Shown here in pieces: positions 16,498-25,668 of a stretch of 64,000 bases of DNA. Under the pieces are notes generated by a model. It was not told the DNA's origin. It did not search any database and worked only from the letters and a program-made list of their open reading frames with translations. The translations under genes were made by a program, and so were the position numbers. The stretch lies in contig NZ_JPGL01000020.1 of NCBI RefSeq assembly GCF_000732615.1, positions 62,001 through 126,000 on the forward strand, in the 5' to 3' direction. How positions within the stretch are numbered: the first letter of the stretch is position 1; every line of letters begins with the position of its first letter. Source of the DNA: Burkholderia paludis. Its GTDB lineage: Bacteria; Pseudomonadota; Gammaproteobacteria; Burkholderiales; Burkholderiaceae.

Positions 16498-17331
16498 GTG
16501 AATTTCGACGAATACTGCCAGCAAAAGGCCGCCCCCGCGGGCTCCAGCGTCTACTACGCGCTGCGTCAGGCGCCGCTCGCCACGCAGCCGCGCCTGACGG
16601 CGCTGTTCGCGCTGCGCCGCGAACTCGAGGAAACCGTCAAGGAAACCAGCGATCCGACCGTCGGACACACGAAGCTCGCGTGGTGGCACAAGGAACTCGC
16701 CGCGCTGGCTGGCGGGCAGCCGTCCCACCCCGTCACGAAGGCGCTCGCGCAACATCATCCGGCGATCGCCGCCGAGGCCGACGCGTTGCGCACGCTCGTC
16801 AACGGTTACGGGATGGATCTCGAACAGGCCCGCTACCTCGATTTCGCGAACCTGCAGCGATACATCGCGCAAGTCGGCGGCATGTTCGCATCGCTGGTCG
16901 CACGTGCGAGTTCGGCAAACCCGGCCGACCCGCAACCGTGGGCCGCGGACGCCGGCCGCGCGCTGATGCTCGCGCAGTTCGTGCAGGAACTCGGCAACGA
17001 CGCGCGCCACGGCCGCATCTACCTGCCGATCGACGAACTGCAGCGCTACAACGTGACCGCGGCCGATCTGCTGAACCGCCGCTACAGCCCCGCCTTCACC
17101 GAATTGCTGCAGTTCCAGACGGCCCGCGCGCGCGAAGCGCTCGCGGCAGCCGCTGCGGCGATTCCCGCCGCCGAACGCCGCACGCAACGCACGCTGCGCG
17201 CGCAGATCGCGCTGGCGGGCGCGCTGCTCGACGAAATCGAGCGCGACGGCTACCAGGTGCTGCACCAGCGCATCGCACTGACGCCGATCCGCAAGCTGTG
17301 GATCGCATGGCGCGCCGCGCGCCGCCGCTAA
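16498..17331 (+). CDS. Squalene/phytoene synthase-like protein with degenerate catalytic motifs
   Basis: 277 residues with the all-helical trans-isoprenyl diphosphate synthase fold of the HpnC/HpnD/CrtB family. Family landmarks are YYALRQAP near residue 18 and FVQELGNDARHGRIYLP near residue 165. The first aspartate-rich motif, normally DxxxD, reads RRELEETVKETSD, and the second, normally DxxxD, reads ELGND, so most metal-binding aspartates are missing. It may be a non-catalytic relative such as the NDUFAF6-type proteins, or a very divergent enzyme. The start is GTG at 16498. It is convergent with the DUF1501 gene, with a 10-base gap. Confidence 0.75.
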   Translation: MNFDEYCQQKAAPAGSSVYYALRQAPLATQPRLTALFALRRELEETVKETSDPTVGHTKLAWWHKELAALAGGQPSHPVTKALAQHHPAIAAEADALRTLVNGYGMDLEQARYLDFANLQRYIAQVGGMFASLVARASSANPADPQPWAADAGRALMLAQFVQELGNDARHGRIYLPIDELQRYNVTAADLLNRRYSPAFTELLQFQTARAREALAAAAAAIPAAERRTQRTLRAQIALAGALLDEIERDGYQVLHQRIALTPIRKLWIAWRAARRR

Positions 17332-17341
17332 CCGTCGCGCA

Positions 17342-18562
17342 TCACGCCTTCAACAACGGCAGCGTGTCGAAGCGCTGCTGCAGCACCCGCGCCGCGTCGA
17401 GCCCCCACCACGGCCCGAGCACGGTCGCATAAAGCTGGCGGAAATCGACCGCGACCGGCAAGTTCCCGTTGCCGTCGAGCCGGCCGAGCGCCGGGGGCGC
17501 GCCGTACAGCCCGCCGGCCACGCGGCCGCCCATCACGAAATGCGGCGCGGCCGTGCCGTGATCGGTGCCGTTGCTCTGGTTTTCGCGCACGCGGCGCCCG
17601 AATTCCGCATACGTCATCACGAGCGTCTGATTCCAGCGGCCGAGTTCGATCAGCGCGCCGCGCATTGCGCTCATGCCTTCCGCGAACTGCTTGAGCAGCG
17701 CCGCCTGCTGCCCCGGCTGATTCTGGTGCGTGTCGAAGCCGTTGAGCGTCAGGCGCAGCACCGCGACGCCATCCTGCGCGCCGGGCCCGGACGCCTCGCA
17801 GGCGGCCAGCACCTGCATCGCGGTCTTGACGGAGGTCCCGAACGCGCCGGCCGGAAAGGCCGTCCTGAATTCACGCATCCCGCCGTGCGGGCGCAGCCGG
17901 TCGGCCGCCTTCACGATGTCGTTCTCGACATCGATGATGTGCGCGAGCGCCGGATTCTGCTCGCGCAGCGACGACGGTTCGGCAAGCCGGGCCGCGTGGA
18001 TGAACTGGGCCGGATTGACGAGTGCGATCGCGCGTGCGCCGTTCGACAGCGGCCCCATCTCGGCGCTGCCGAGCACGACGCCGTCCGCCGCGAAACCGGG
18101 CGGCACGGGCGCCTGCGCGAACGTGCGCGTCAGCCAGCCTTCGTGCAGGTACTGATCCGACCGCGACGCGGTATCCCAGATCTCGATCGAGCGGAAATGC
18201 GACAGATTCGGCTGCGGATAACCGACGCCCTGCACGACTGCGACCTGCCCGTCGCGCCACAGCGGCATCAGCGGCGCGAGCGACGGATGCAGCCCCGTGT
18301 GTGCGTCGAGCTGCAGCACCTGCTCGCGCTTGATGCCGATGCTGCGCCGGAACTGGTAGTACGGCGGATCCGCATACGGCACCACCGTGTTGAGCCCGTC
18401 GTTGCCGCCCTTCAGCTCGACGAGAATCAGCACGTTCGCATACCCGGCCGCCGGCTTGCGCCCCGCCTGCGCGGCGGACGCCGCCAGCGCGGGCGACTGC
18501 CACATCGACACGCCGGCGGCGGCGGCCGCGCCCGTCAGCGTCAGAAAATCACGTCGGTTCAT
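17342..18562 (-). CDS. DUF1501 protein with a Tat-type signal
   Basis: 406 residues. The N-terminus MNRRDFLTLTGAAAAAGVSM carries a twin-arginine motif, so the protein is probably exported folded by the Tat system. The rest matches the DUF1501 family, distantly related to sulfatases/alkaline phosphatases (LVELKGGNDGLNTVVPYAD, TYAEFGRRVREN, GTDHGTAAPHFVMGG). Function is not established. It forms a transcription unit with the DUF1800 gene 73 bases upstream, a pairing seen across many bacteria. The start at 18562 is the first ATG giving a Tat signal. Confidence 0.88.
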   Translation of the reverse strand: MNRRDFLTLTGAAAAAGVSMWQSPALAASAAQAGRKPAAGYANVLILVELKGGNDGLNTVVPYADPPYYQFRRSIGIKREQVLQLDAHTGLHPSLAPLMPLWRDGQVAVVQGVGYPQPNLSHFRSIEIWDTASRSDQYLHEGWLTRTFAQAPVPPGFAADGVVLGSAEMGPLSNGARAIALVNPAQFIHAARLAEPSSLREQNPALAHIIDVENDIVKAADRLRPHGGMREFRTAFPAGAFGTSVKTAMQVLAACEASGPGAQDGVAVLRLTLNGFDTHQNQPGQQAALLKQFAEGMSAMRGALIELGRWNQTLVMTYAEFGRRVRENQSNGTDHGTAAPHFVMGGRVAGGLYGAPPALGRLDGNGNLPVAVDFRQLYATVLGPWWGLDAARVLQQRFDTLPLLKA

Positions 18563-18635
18563 CGTGCATCCCTTGGTTCGCCGCGCAGCGGCGGCAGCGT
18601 TGCCGCGCCGTCGCACCGGTTCGGTGTGGTTCGCA

Positions 18636-20144
18636 TCATTTCAGTTGATAGGCCGGATCCATCAGCAGCGCCTCGAGATACGCGCTGCCGGTCGAATCCG
18701 TGTCGATCGCCGCGACCGGCGACAGTTGCAGCACCGCGTGCTGCAGTTGCAGCTCGGTCGACAAGCCCGCGATCGCCTGCGGGCGCGCCCGATATTGCGC
18801 CAGCCAGCGTTCGAGGTCGAAGCGCAGGCCGGCGCGCACGGGCTTGGCAGGCGCCGCGCGCGCGCCGGCGGCGGACGCCGTATCGACCACCGGCATCACG
18901 TGCGCGCGGGCATTCTGCGGCAGCGTCATCGCATGCGCCTGCGGGTGCATGCCGGCCGTCTCCGTCGCGCGGAACAGTTGCTCGACGAACTGCTTGCGCG
19001 CGAGCAGCGTGGTGCTGTTGACCCACAGCGCGCCGCCCGGCCAGCCCTTCACGTTCGGCGGGTAGAACAGGTTCTGCCCGAGCGTGCGCACGGTGTTCGC
19101 GAGCATCTGCGGATCGCCGTACGCGACGTCGAACAGCCGCACCGAGCCGACGACGAATTCCGCCGGCGACTTGACGAGCACGCCGCGGTTGCGCGGATCC
19201 CAGAATGCATCGGTCGACCACAGCGCGGCGAGCGCCGCGCGGATGTCGTAGCCGCTCGAGCGAAACCGCTCGGCCACCGCGTCGAGCGCAGCCGGTTCCG
19301 GCGTGTCCGACACGAACTCGCGCCACAGCTTGCCGGCGATGAAGCGTGCGGTGCCGGGCCGCTTCAGCAGGACGTCGAGAAAGCCGTCGCCGTCGAACGG
19401 CCCCGTTTCGCCGAGGATCGTCTTGTCGCCCGCATCGTGCCATTCCGGCCGCACCTCGAAACGCAGCGTGTCGGGGTCGACCGTCCAGCCCGTCATCGCG
19501 CGCGCGGCTTCGGTCACGTCGGTCTGCGTGTAGTGCCCTTCGCCGAGCGTGAACAGCTCCATCACCTCGCGCGCGAAATTCTCGTTGGGGCGCCCCTTGC
19601 GATTGCTTGCGCCGTCGAGATACTGCAGCATCGCCGGATCCTTCGCGACCGCGTACAGCAGCACGCCGAAGTTACCGAGCGCCTCGCGGCGAAACAGCGC
19701 GTTCTGCGCGGCCATCGTCTGCGGATAAGGCACCTTGTCCTGGCCCGACGTGAAGTGTCCGTGCCAGAACAGCGTCATGCGCTCGGTCAACGGCGACGGC
19801 GTCACGACCATCTCGTTGACCCACGCCGCGCGCAACGCATCGTAGCGGGCATTGCGCTCGTGGTCCTCGTCGCGCCGCATGTCGGGCGTCAGCGCCTGGC
19901 GCTGCGCGCGCGTCGGCGGCAGCTCGTCGAGCCAGTCGGGCCACGTCGTGACGGGTTCGAGCCGAACACTGCCGAGCGTGTCGGCCACGGCCTGCGCGCG
20001 CGTCATGCCGACGATGCGCGCAACCTCGGCGGGCCTCGGAGAAAAACCGGTTCGGCTCAGGAAAAACAGCGCTTCGTCGGCGTCGAGCGGCGACTGCATT
20101 GCGGGCGACGGCGCCGGGGCGGCAGCGTTCGCTTTCATCGTCAT
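18636..20144 (-). CDS. DUF1800 family protein
   Basis: 502 residues, mostly helical, matching DUF1800: an N-terminal FFLSRTGFSPRPAEVARI, central LFWHGHFTSGQDKV, NENFAREVMELFTLGEGHYT, DVTEAARAMTGW and the late segment VKGWPGGALWVNSTTLLARK. No catalytic role is known for the family. There is no clear N-terminal signal peptide. It is the upstream partner of the DUF1501 gene on the same strand, so the two products probably act in one periplasmic or surface complex. Confidence 0.88.
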   Translation of the reverse strand: MTMKANAAAPAPSPAMQSPLDADEALFFLSRTGFSPRPAEVARIVGMTRAQAVADTLGSVRLEPVTTWPDWLDELPPTRAQRQALTPDMRRDEDHERNARYDALRAAWVNEMVVTPSPLTERMTLFWHGHFTSGQDKVPYPQTMAAQNALFRREALGNFGVLLYAVAKDPAMLQYLDGASNRKGRPNENFAREVMELFTLGEGHYTQTDVTEAARAMTGWTVDPDTLRFEVRPEWHDAGDKTILGETGPFDGDGFLDVLLKRPGTARFIAGKLWREFVSDTPEPAALDAVAERFRSSGYDIRAALAALWSTDAFWDPRNRGVLVKSPAEFVVGSVRLFDVAYGDPQMLANTVRTLGQNLFYPPNVKGWPGGALWVNSTTLLARKQFVEQLFRATETAGMHPQAHAMTLPQNARAHVMPVVDTASAAGARAAPAKPVRAGLRFDLERWLAQYRARPQAIAGLSTELQLQHAVLQLSPVAAIDTDSTGSAYLEALLMDPAYQLK

Positions 20145-20256
20145 GGACTCCCGGAACGCACCGGCGGTGCGGATGCCGGTACAACGGCAAACGGCGGGCG
20201 AAAGTTGACGGAAAAAGTGCTACGAATTTTTTCCGCGCGGCGGAAGGGACGGCGCG

Positions 20257-20535
20257 TCAGCGCTTGTACAACTCGCGAACGGCGTCTTCGATATGCTGGC
20301 GCAGAAGGTGGCGCTCCTCGGGCGTCATGTGCCCGTCGCGGCGGCGCTGTTCGAGGTCGGGAGGCACGGCGGAACGGACCGTCATCTCGGCGGTACGATC
20401 GGGCTGCGGCGCCTTGCCGCGCGGCAGCTTGCGCGACTGTGCGCCCTGCTCGGGGCGCTGCGCATACGCGAAGTTCGACGCATACGGACCGGCAAGCGCG
20501 ATCGTCAGCATCAGTGCAATCCGGGCAGATCGCAT
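20257..20535 (-). CDS. Small secreted basic protein of unknown function
   Basis: 92 residues with a signal peptide (MRSARIALMLTIALAG, cleavage near FAYA before QRPEQG). The mature part of about 65 residues is highly charged, with RKLPRGKAPQPDRTAEM and a C-terminal helix DGHMTPEERHLLRQHIEDA. The last part resembles the C-terminal end of small periplasmic proteins that follow the pattern MTPEER.RLR, but I do not recognise the family. It may belong to the DUF1800/DUF1501 transcript, which starts about 110 bases downstream. Confidence 0.65.
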   Translation of the reverse strand: MRSARIALMLTIALAGPYASNFAYAQRPEQGAQSRKLPRGKAPQPDRTAEMTVRSAVPPDLEQRRRDGHMTPEERHLLRQHIEDAVRELYKR

Positions 20536-20675
20536 GACCGTCCTCGCTTCTTTGGTCGATTTGTTCCCTTCGTCACGCGGCAACCGGTTACCTCTGGTAC
20601 TTGAAAAACCCTGCGGAATTCGGGTGTCAAAGATAAATGATGGAGTGCTGGGGAGTATCTACCGAATATCGTCTT

Positions 20676-20710
20676 CGAGTAAAGGAATCTCTATAGCCTG
20701 CCTTTACTCG
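20676..20710. promoter_or_regulatory. Perfect 10-base inverted repeat upstream of ompR
   Basis: CGAGTAAAGG (20676-20685) and CCTTTACTCG (20701-20710) are exact complements with a 15-base spacer that contains CTATAG. It lies about 90 bases before the ompR start and 140 bases from the divergent small gene. It could be an operator or a stem in the ompR leader; no T-run follows. Confidence 0.4.
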
Positions 20711-20801
20711 GCGCGACACTACGGGTAAATTTTGTAACCGACTGTAACGCGTGAAAATACGCGCCCGTGCGTCAATTCCCATTCGCGATAAGATGCCGAT
20801 C

Positions 20802-21527
20802 ATGGAAACGAAAAACCCCTCCAAGATTCTCGTCGTCGACGACGACCCGCGCCTGCGCGATCTGCTGCGCCGCTATCTCGGCGAGCAAGGTTTCAATGTC
20901 TATGTCGCGGAAAACGCGACCGCGATGAACAAGCTCTGGGTACGCGAGCGTTTCGACCTGCTCGTGCTCGACCTGATGCTTCCGGGCGAAGACGGCCTGT
21001 CGATCTGCCGCCGCCTGCGGGGCAGCAACGACCGCACGCCGATCATCATGCTGACCGCGAAGGGCGAGGACGTCGATCGCATCGTCGGCCTCGAGATGGG
21101 CGCCGACGACTACCTGCCGAAGCCGTTCAATCCGCGCGAACTCGTCGCGCGCATTCATGCGGTGCTGCGCCGCCAGGCGCCGGCCGAACTGCCGGGCGCG
21201 CCGTCGGAAACCACCGAGGTGTTCGAGTTCGGCGAGTTCTCGCTGAACCTCGCGACGCGCACGCTGACGAAGTCGGGCCAGGAAATTCCGCTGACGACCG
21301 GCGAATTCTCGGTGCTGAAGGTATTCGCGCGCCATCCGCGCCAGCCGCTGTCGCGCGAGAAGCTGATGGAGCTCGCGCGCGGCCGTGAATACGAAGTGTT
21401 CGACCGCAGCCTCGACGTGCAGATTTCGCGCCTGCGCAAGCTGATCGAGCCGGATCCGGGCAGCCCGCGCTTCATCCAGACGGTCTGGGGCCTCGGCTAC
21501 GTGTTCATCCCGGACGGCGCCGCCTGA
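20802..21527 (+). CDS. ompR: Two-component response regulator OmpR
   Basis: 241 residues. The N-terminal receiver domain has the acidic pair Asp13-Asp14, the phosphoacceptor Asp57 in LLVLDLMLPG and the lysine in LPKPFNP. The C-terminal winged helix (residues ~140-238) includes SREKLMELARGRE and VQISRLRKLIEPD. It controls outer-membrane porins and osmotic responses in other bacteria. The start at METKNPSKI fits the family; METK follows two upstream in-frame ATGs (20751, 20793) that lack conserved sequence. envZ follows after 38 bases. Confidence 0.95.
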   Translation: METKNPSKILVVDDDPRLRDLLRRYLGEQGFNVYVAENATAMNKLWVRERFDLLVLDLMLPGEDGLSICRRLRGSNDRTPIIMLTAKGEDVDRIVGLEMGADDYLPKPFNPRELVARIHAVLRRQAPAELPGAPSETTEVFEFGEFSLNLATRTLTKSGQEIPLTTGEFSVLKVFARHPRQPLSREKLMELARGREYEVFDRSLDVQISRLRKLIEPDPGSPRFIQTVWGLGYVFIPDGAA

Positions 21528-21565
21528 TCTTTTTCCTTTCCGGTTTCGCCCCCACGGCCCGTCCC

Positions 21566-22927
21566 ATGCGTATCGACCGGCGCCTCCTGCAGCTCGCGTT
21601 CGGCGGGCTGTTCTGGCGCACCTTCCTGCTGATCGCGCTGCTGATCTCGGTCAGTCTCGCCGCGTGGTTCCAGAGCTTTCGCGTGATCGAGCGCGAGCCG
21701 CGCGCGCAGCGCGTCGCGCTGCAACTCGTCGCGATCGTGAAGCTCACGCGCACCGCCCTGCTCTATTCCGATCCCGATCTGCGGCGCGCGCTGCTGCAGG
21801 ATCTCGAGAGCAACGAAGGCGTGCGCGTCTACCCGCGCGAGAAGACCGACAAGTTCAAGCTGCAGCCCGACGAATCGCTGAACCGCCTGATCGAGCACGA
21901 CATCCGCAGCCGCCTCGGCGACGATACCGTGATCGCGCAGTCGGTCAACGACATTCCCGGCGTGTGGATCAGCTTCAAGATCGACGACGACGATTACTGG
22001 GTCGCGCTCGACCGCGACCAGCTCGACAGCGTCACGGGCCTGCAGTGGGCCGGCTGGGGGTTGTTCGCGCTCGCGCTGTCGCTGTTCGGCTCCGCATTCA
22101 TCACGAGCCTCGTGAACCGGCCGTTCGCGCGGCTCGCGCTCGCCGCGCGCCTGGTCGGTTCGGGCCAGGCGCCCGAGCCGCTGCCCGAGCGCGGGATGGG
22201 CGTCGCGGCCGAGACCAACCGCAGCTTCAACCAGATGGTGCGCGACCTCGAACAGCTCGAGGCCGACCGCGCGCTGATGCTCGCGGGCATCTCGCACGAC
22301 CTGCGCACGCCGCTCGCGCGGCTGCGCCTCGAAACCGAGATGAGCCCGTCCGACCAGGCGACCAAGGATGCGATGGTCGACGACATCGAGCAGATGGACC
22401 GCATCATCGCGGCCTTCATCGACTACGCGCGCCCGTCGCAGCGCAGGCCCGAGCCCGTCGACCTGTCGTCGATCGCGCAGGAAGTCGCCGCCCGCCTGGC
22501 AGGCGAGGACGGCGTCGAGATCCGCACGCGGCTCGCGCCGAGCGCGGTCATCGAGGCCGACGAAACCGACATGCGCCGCGTGATCGGCAACCTCGTCGAG
22601 AACGCGCGCAAATACGGCCAGAGCAAGCAGGACGGCATCGCGCGCATCACGCTCGAGACGCGCGTGTCGCATGCACGCGTCGAGCTGTCGGTGAGCGACG
22701 AAGGCCCCGGCATCCCCGAGGATCAGCTGCCGCTCGTGATGCGACCGTTCTACCGCGTCGATACCGCGCGCACCAAGGCGGACGGCACCGGCCTCGGGAT
22801 GGCGATCGTGCTGCGGCTCGTCGGCCGCTACCGCGGCGCGCTACGACTGCGCAACCGCCACCCCGAAGCGGGCCTCGAAGTCACGCTCGAATTCCCCGGC
22901 GCCGGCAAGGCGCGTGCGACCGCGTGA
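21566..22927 (+). CDS. envZ: Sensor histidine kinase EnvZ
   Basis: 453-residue inner-membrane sensor kinase, partner of OmpR. A first helix lies at residues ~17-37 and a second at ~160-182, with a periplasmic domain of about 120 residues between them. A HAMP linker follows, then the dimerisation/phosphoacceptor domain with His244 in GISHDLRTPLARLR, and the ATP-binding domain with N-box NLVENARKYG, G1 box DEGPGIP and G2 GTGLGMAIV. The H box and kinase boxes are intact. Confidence 0.94.
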   Translation: MRIDRRLLQLAFGGLFWRTFLLIALLISVSLAAWFQSFRVIEREPRAQRVALQLVAIVKLTRTALLYSDPDLRRALLQDLESNEGVRVYPREKTDKFKLQPDESLNRLIEHDIRSRLGDDTVIAQSVNDIPGVWISFKIDDDDYWVALDRDQLDSVTGLQWAGWGLFALALSLFGSAFITSLVNRPFARLALAARLVGSGQAPEPLPERGMGVAAETNRSFNQMVRDLEQLEADRALMLAGISHDLRTPLARLRLETEMSPSDQATKDAMVDDIEQMDRIIAAFIDYARPSQRRPEPVDLSSIAQEVAARLAGEDGVEIRTRLAPSAVIEADETDMRRVIGNLVENARKYGQSKQDGIARITLETRVSHARVELSVSDEGPGIPEDQLPLVMRPFYRVDTARTKADGTGLGMAIVLRLVGRYRGALRLRNRHPEAGLEVTLEFPGAGKARATA

Positions 22928-22968
22928 CGCGCTCACGCAGGCTTCCCGCACTTCACACTATCGAACCG

Positions 22969-23006
22969 GTTGAAAAAAGCTATGGGGTTCGTTAGTTAAA
23001 ATCTAT
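22969..23006 (+). promoter_or_regulatory. Possible OxyR site upstream of ahpC
   Basis: Two half-sites of the form NT(A/T)G-N7-CTAT occur in tandem: GTTG-N7-CTAT (22969-22983) and TTAG-N7-CTAT (22992-23006). OxyR recognises ATAG-N7-CTAT repeats. Their position directly upstream of the -35 element suits an activator. Matches are partial, so this is only a candidate. Confidence 0.3.
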
Positions 23007-23034
23007 TGAAGCACTTTACTAATAGCGTTATAGT
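23006..23034 (+). promoter_or_regulatory. ahpC promoter
   Basis: TTGAAG (23006-23011), a 17-base spacer and TATAGT (23029-23034) form a good sigma-70 promoter, about 83 bases before the ahpC ATG. The region is AT-rich compared with its surroundings. Confidence 0.6.
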
Positions 23035-23116
23035 TTGCCGCATGCTGTCACATCAGCGTTGCAGCACCGAGGTAGCTTGACTCAGTCTTCTTCCCAACTC
23101 ATACAGGAGTATCCGC

Positions 23117-23665
23117 ATGAAAACCGTGGGCGATAAACTCGAAGCTTTCACCGTCGTAGCCGCGAAGCCGGGCTTCAACAATCACGAGGAAAACGGCCAG
23201 TCGGCGTTCGAGACCGTCACCGAAGCGTCGTTCCCGGGCAAGTGGAAGATCATCTACTTCTATCCGAAGGATTTCACGTTCGTGTGCCCGACGGAAATCG
23301 TCGAGTTCGCGAAGCTCACGAAGCAGTTCGAAGAGCGCGACGCCGTGCTGCTCGGCGGCAGCTCGGACAACGAATTCGTCAAGCTCGCATGGCGCCGTGA
23401 GCACAAGGACCTCAACAAGCTGAACCACTACTCGTTCGGCGACGTGAAGGGCGAGCTGATCGACCAGCTCGGCGTGCGCGACAAGGAAGCAGGCGTGGCC
23501 CTGCGTGCAACGTTCATCGTCGATCCGGACAACACGATCCAGCACGTTTCGGTGAACAACCTGAACGTCGGCCGCAGCCCGGAAGAAGTCCTGCGTATTC
23601 TGGACGGCCTGCAAACGGACGAACTGTGCCCGTGCAACCGTGCAGTCGGCGGCGCAACGCTGTAA
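23117..23665 (+). CDS. ahpC: Alkyl hydroperoxide reductase AhpC (2-Cys peroxiredoxin)
   Basis: 182-residue peroxiredoxin that reduces hydrogen peroxide and organic hydroperoxides. The peroxidatic Cys57 sits in KDFTFVCPTEI, and the C-terminal ELCPCNRAVGG carries Cys171 and Cys173 as resolving residues. This is the type that pairs with AhpD rather than AhpF, and ahpD follows directly. RBS AGGAG lies upstream of the ATG. Peroxide control is probable from the upstream promoter region. Confidence 0.96.
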   Translation: MKTVGDKLEAFTVVAAKPGFNNHEENGQSAFETVTEASFPGKWKIIYFYPKDFTFVCPTEIVEFAKLTKQFEERDAVLLGGSSDNEFVKLAWRREHKDLNKLNHYSFGDVKGELIDQLGVRDKEAGVALRATFIVDPDNTIQHVSVNNLNVGRSPEEVLRILDGLQTDELCPCNRAVGGATL

Positions 23666-23680
23666 GCGCATCGATGCACG

Positions 23681-23716
23681 AAGCCCGCGGCGCACGTCCT
23701 GCCTGCGGGCTTTTTT
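23681..23716 (+). terminator. Terminator or attenuator between ahpC and ahpD
   Basis: AAGCCCGC (23681-23688) pairs with GCGGGCTT, followed by a T6 run (23711-23716). It starts 15 bases after the ahpC stop, so most transcripts probably end here and ahpD gets read-through, giving less AhpD than AhpC. Confidence 0.8.
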
Positions 23717-23741
23717 AACGGCCAACCCATAGGAGATATCA

Positions 23742-24269
23742 ATGGAATTCATCGATTCGATTAAGGCACGTATTCCCGACTATGCGAAGGACATTCGCCT
23801 GAACCTCGACGGCACCATCTCGCGCTCGTCGCTCGAAGGCACCGACGCGGTCGGCGTCGCGCTGGCGGCGGCAATCGCGGCGAAAAGCCCGGTGCTCATC
23901 AAGACGATCCGCGAAGCCGGCGTGCTGTCGCCCGAAGAGACGAACGCCGTGCTGACGGCGGCCGCGCTGATGGGGATGAACAACACCTGGTATCCGTATG
24001 TCGAGATGGCCGACGACGCCGACCTGAAGACGCAACGCGCCGAGCTGCGGATGGGCGCGTATGCGACGCACGGCGGCGTCGACAAGCGCAAGTTCGAGAT
24101 GTACGCGCTCGCCGCGTCGATCGTGGGCAAGTGCCATTTCTGCGTGAAGTCACACTATGCGCTGCTGAAGAACGAACAAGGGATGACCGTCACGCAGTTG
24201 CGCGACGTCGGCCGCATCGCGTCGGTGATCAACGCCGCCGCCCAGGTGATCGCCGCCGAAGGCGAATAA
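23742..24269 (+). CDS. ahpD: Alkyl hydroperoxide reductase AhpD
   Basis: 175-residue helical protein of the carboxymuconolactone decarboxylase fold that recycles AhpC through a thioredoxin-like CxxC. The active site is visible as Cys131, Cys134 and His138 in GKCHFCVKSHYALL. Length and motif match the AhpD family. RBS AGGAGA lies about 7 bases upstream of the ATG. It is cotranscribed with ahpC through the attenuator at 23681-23716. Confidence 0.95.
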   Translation: MEFIDSIKARIPDYAKDIRLNLDGTISRSSLEGTDAVGVALAAAIAAKSPVLIKTIREAGVLSPEETNAVLTAAALMGMNNTWYPYVEMADDADLKTQRAELRMGAYATHGGVDKRKFEMYALAASIVGKCHFCVKSHYALLKNEQGMTVTQLRDVGRIASVINAAAQVIAAEGE

Positions 24270-24318
24270 GCGGCAATGCCGCCCGGCCGGCCGCCATGCC
24301 GGCGGCGGCCTCCGCCTC

Positions 24319-24356
24319 AAACGACAATGCCACGCATCCGCGTGGCATTGTCGTTT
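24319..24356. terminator. Bidirectional terminator between ahpD and ispF
   Basis: A perfect 17-bp stem: AAACGACAATGCCACGC (24319-24335), loop ATCC, GCGTGGCATTGTCGTTT (24340-24356). It sits between convergent genes and gives short T-runs in both directions. Confidence 0.75.
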
Positions 24357-24403
24357 CCACGGCGCGGCGCGCGGCGGGAACCGCGCGCCGCCGCGACCGG
24401 GCG

Positions 24404-24889
24404 TCAGCCGTCCTGCTTCACCAGCAACGCCGCGGCCTGCGCCTCGATCCCCTCGCCGCGGCCGAGATAGCCGAGCTTCTCGTTGGTCTTCGCCTTCACG
24501 TTCACGCGATCGAGCGGCAACCCGAGATCGGCCGCGATGTTCGCGCGCATCCCGTCGATATGCGGCGCGAGTTTCGGCGCCTGGGCGATCACGGTGCTGT
24601 CGACGTTACGGATCGTAAAGCCGGCCGCCTTGATGCGCACGGCGCATTCGCGCAGCAGCACGCGGCTGTCCGCGCCCTTGAAGGCCGCGTCCGTATCGGA
24701 GAAATGACGGCCGATGTCGCCGAGCGCCGCCGCGCCGAACAGCGCGTCGGTGATCGCGTGCAGCAGCACGTCCGCGTCCGAGTGGCCGAGCAGACCGCGC
24801 TCGTAAGGAATCGTCACGCCGCCGATGATGAGGGGGCGCCCCTCGACGAGCTGATGCACGTCGTAGCCTTGTCCGATTCTGAAATCCAT
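24404..24889 (-). CDS. ispF: 2-C-methyl-D-erythritol 2,4-cyclodiphosphate synthase
   Basis: 161-residue enzyme of the MEP isoprenoid pathway; it cyclises CDP-methylerythritol 2-phosphate. The N-terminus [14 protein letters not shown] contributes the metal ligands Asp10 and His12, and [19 protein letters not shown] contains the third ligand His and neighbouring active-site residues. The C-terminal [19 protein letters not shown] is typical. It is 28 bases downstream of ispD on the same strand. Confidence 0.97.
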   Translation of the reverse strand: MDFRIGQGYDVHQLVEGRPLIIGGVTIPYERGLLGHSDADVLLHAITDALFGAAALGDIGRHFSDTDAAFKGADSRVLLRECAVRIKAAGFTIRNVDSTVIAQAPKLAPHIDGMRANIAADLGLPLDRVNVKAKTNEKLGYLGRGEGIEAQAAALLVKQDG

Positions 24890-24917
24890 GCGTGTTCCGA
24901 TTGAAATGGGGGAAAAG

Positions 24918-25628
24918 TCAGGAAGCGTCCGCGGCGCGCCCGAGGATCGCCTCCGCGAGCGCGAAATCTTCCGGATACGTCACCTTGAAGTTGCGAAGGC
25001 TGCCCTGCACGACGCGCGGCGTATGGCCGGCCCATTCGATCGCGCTCGCCTCGTCGGTCAGGTCGTGCCCTTCGCGCTGCGCGCGCAGGATCGCCTCGCG
25101 CAGCATGCCGATGCGGAACATCTGCGGCGTCTGCGCCTGCCACAGCGCATCGCGCGACTCGGTGCGCGCGATCGCGTCGCCGCCGGCCGGCACGCGCTTG
25201 AGCGTATCGGCCACCGGCAGTGCGACGATGCCGCCGACCGGGTCGTCCTTCAGCGTCGCGACCAGCGTGCGGATCAGTTCCGGCGTGATGCCGGGGCGCG
25301 CGGCGTCGTGCACAAGCACCCAGTCGCGATCGGTCGCGCCGAATTCGCCCAGTTCGAGCAATCCGTTCAGCACCGACGCCTGCCGCGAACCGCCGCCGCA
25401 GCGGCGCACCGCGAAGCGCAGCCCCGCGAAGCGGCGCGCGTCGAAATGGGTATCGTCGGGCGCGAGCACGACGAGCGTCTGGGCAAATTCGCTGCACGCG
25501 TCGAACGCGGCAAGCGTGTAATGCAGCAGCGCGCGGCCGGCCAGCGTGCGGTATTGCTTCGGCACGGCCGAGCCGGAGCGGCTGCCCGTACCGGCACAGG
25601 GAATCAGGGCGAAGAGTCGGGAAGTCAC
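24918..25628 (-). CDS. ispD: 2-C-methyl-D-erythritol 4-phosphate cytidylyltransferase
   Basis: 236-residue nucleotidyltransferase that activates methylerythritol phosphate with CTP. The nucleotide-binding loop [20 protein letters not shown] lies at residues ~7-26, and [15 protein letters not shown] near residue 105 is the second signature. It shares a transcript with ispF. A long upstream in-frame extension overlaps the mfd promoter and is not credible. Confidence 0.96.
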   Translation of the reverse strand: MTSRLFALIPCAGTGSRSGSAVPKQYRTLAGRALLHYTLAAFDACSEFAQTLVVLAPDDTHFDARRFAGLRFAVRRCGGGSRQASVLNGLLELGEFGATDRDWVLVHDAARPGITPELIRTLVATLKDDPVGGIVALPVADTLKRVPAGGDAIARTESRDALWQAQTPQMFRIGMLREAILRAQREGHDLTDEASAIEWAGHTPRVVQGSLRNFKVTYPEDFALAEAILGRAADAS

Positions 25629-25668
25629 GAAGGGAAACGCCGGAAAGATGAAATCGAGAAGCGGATTT

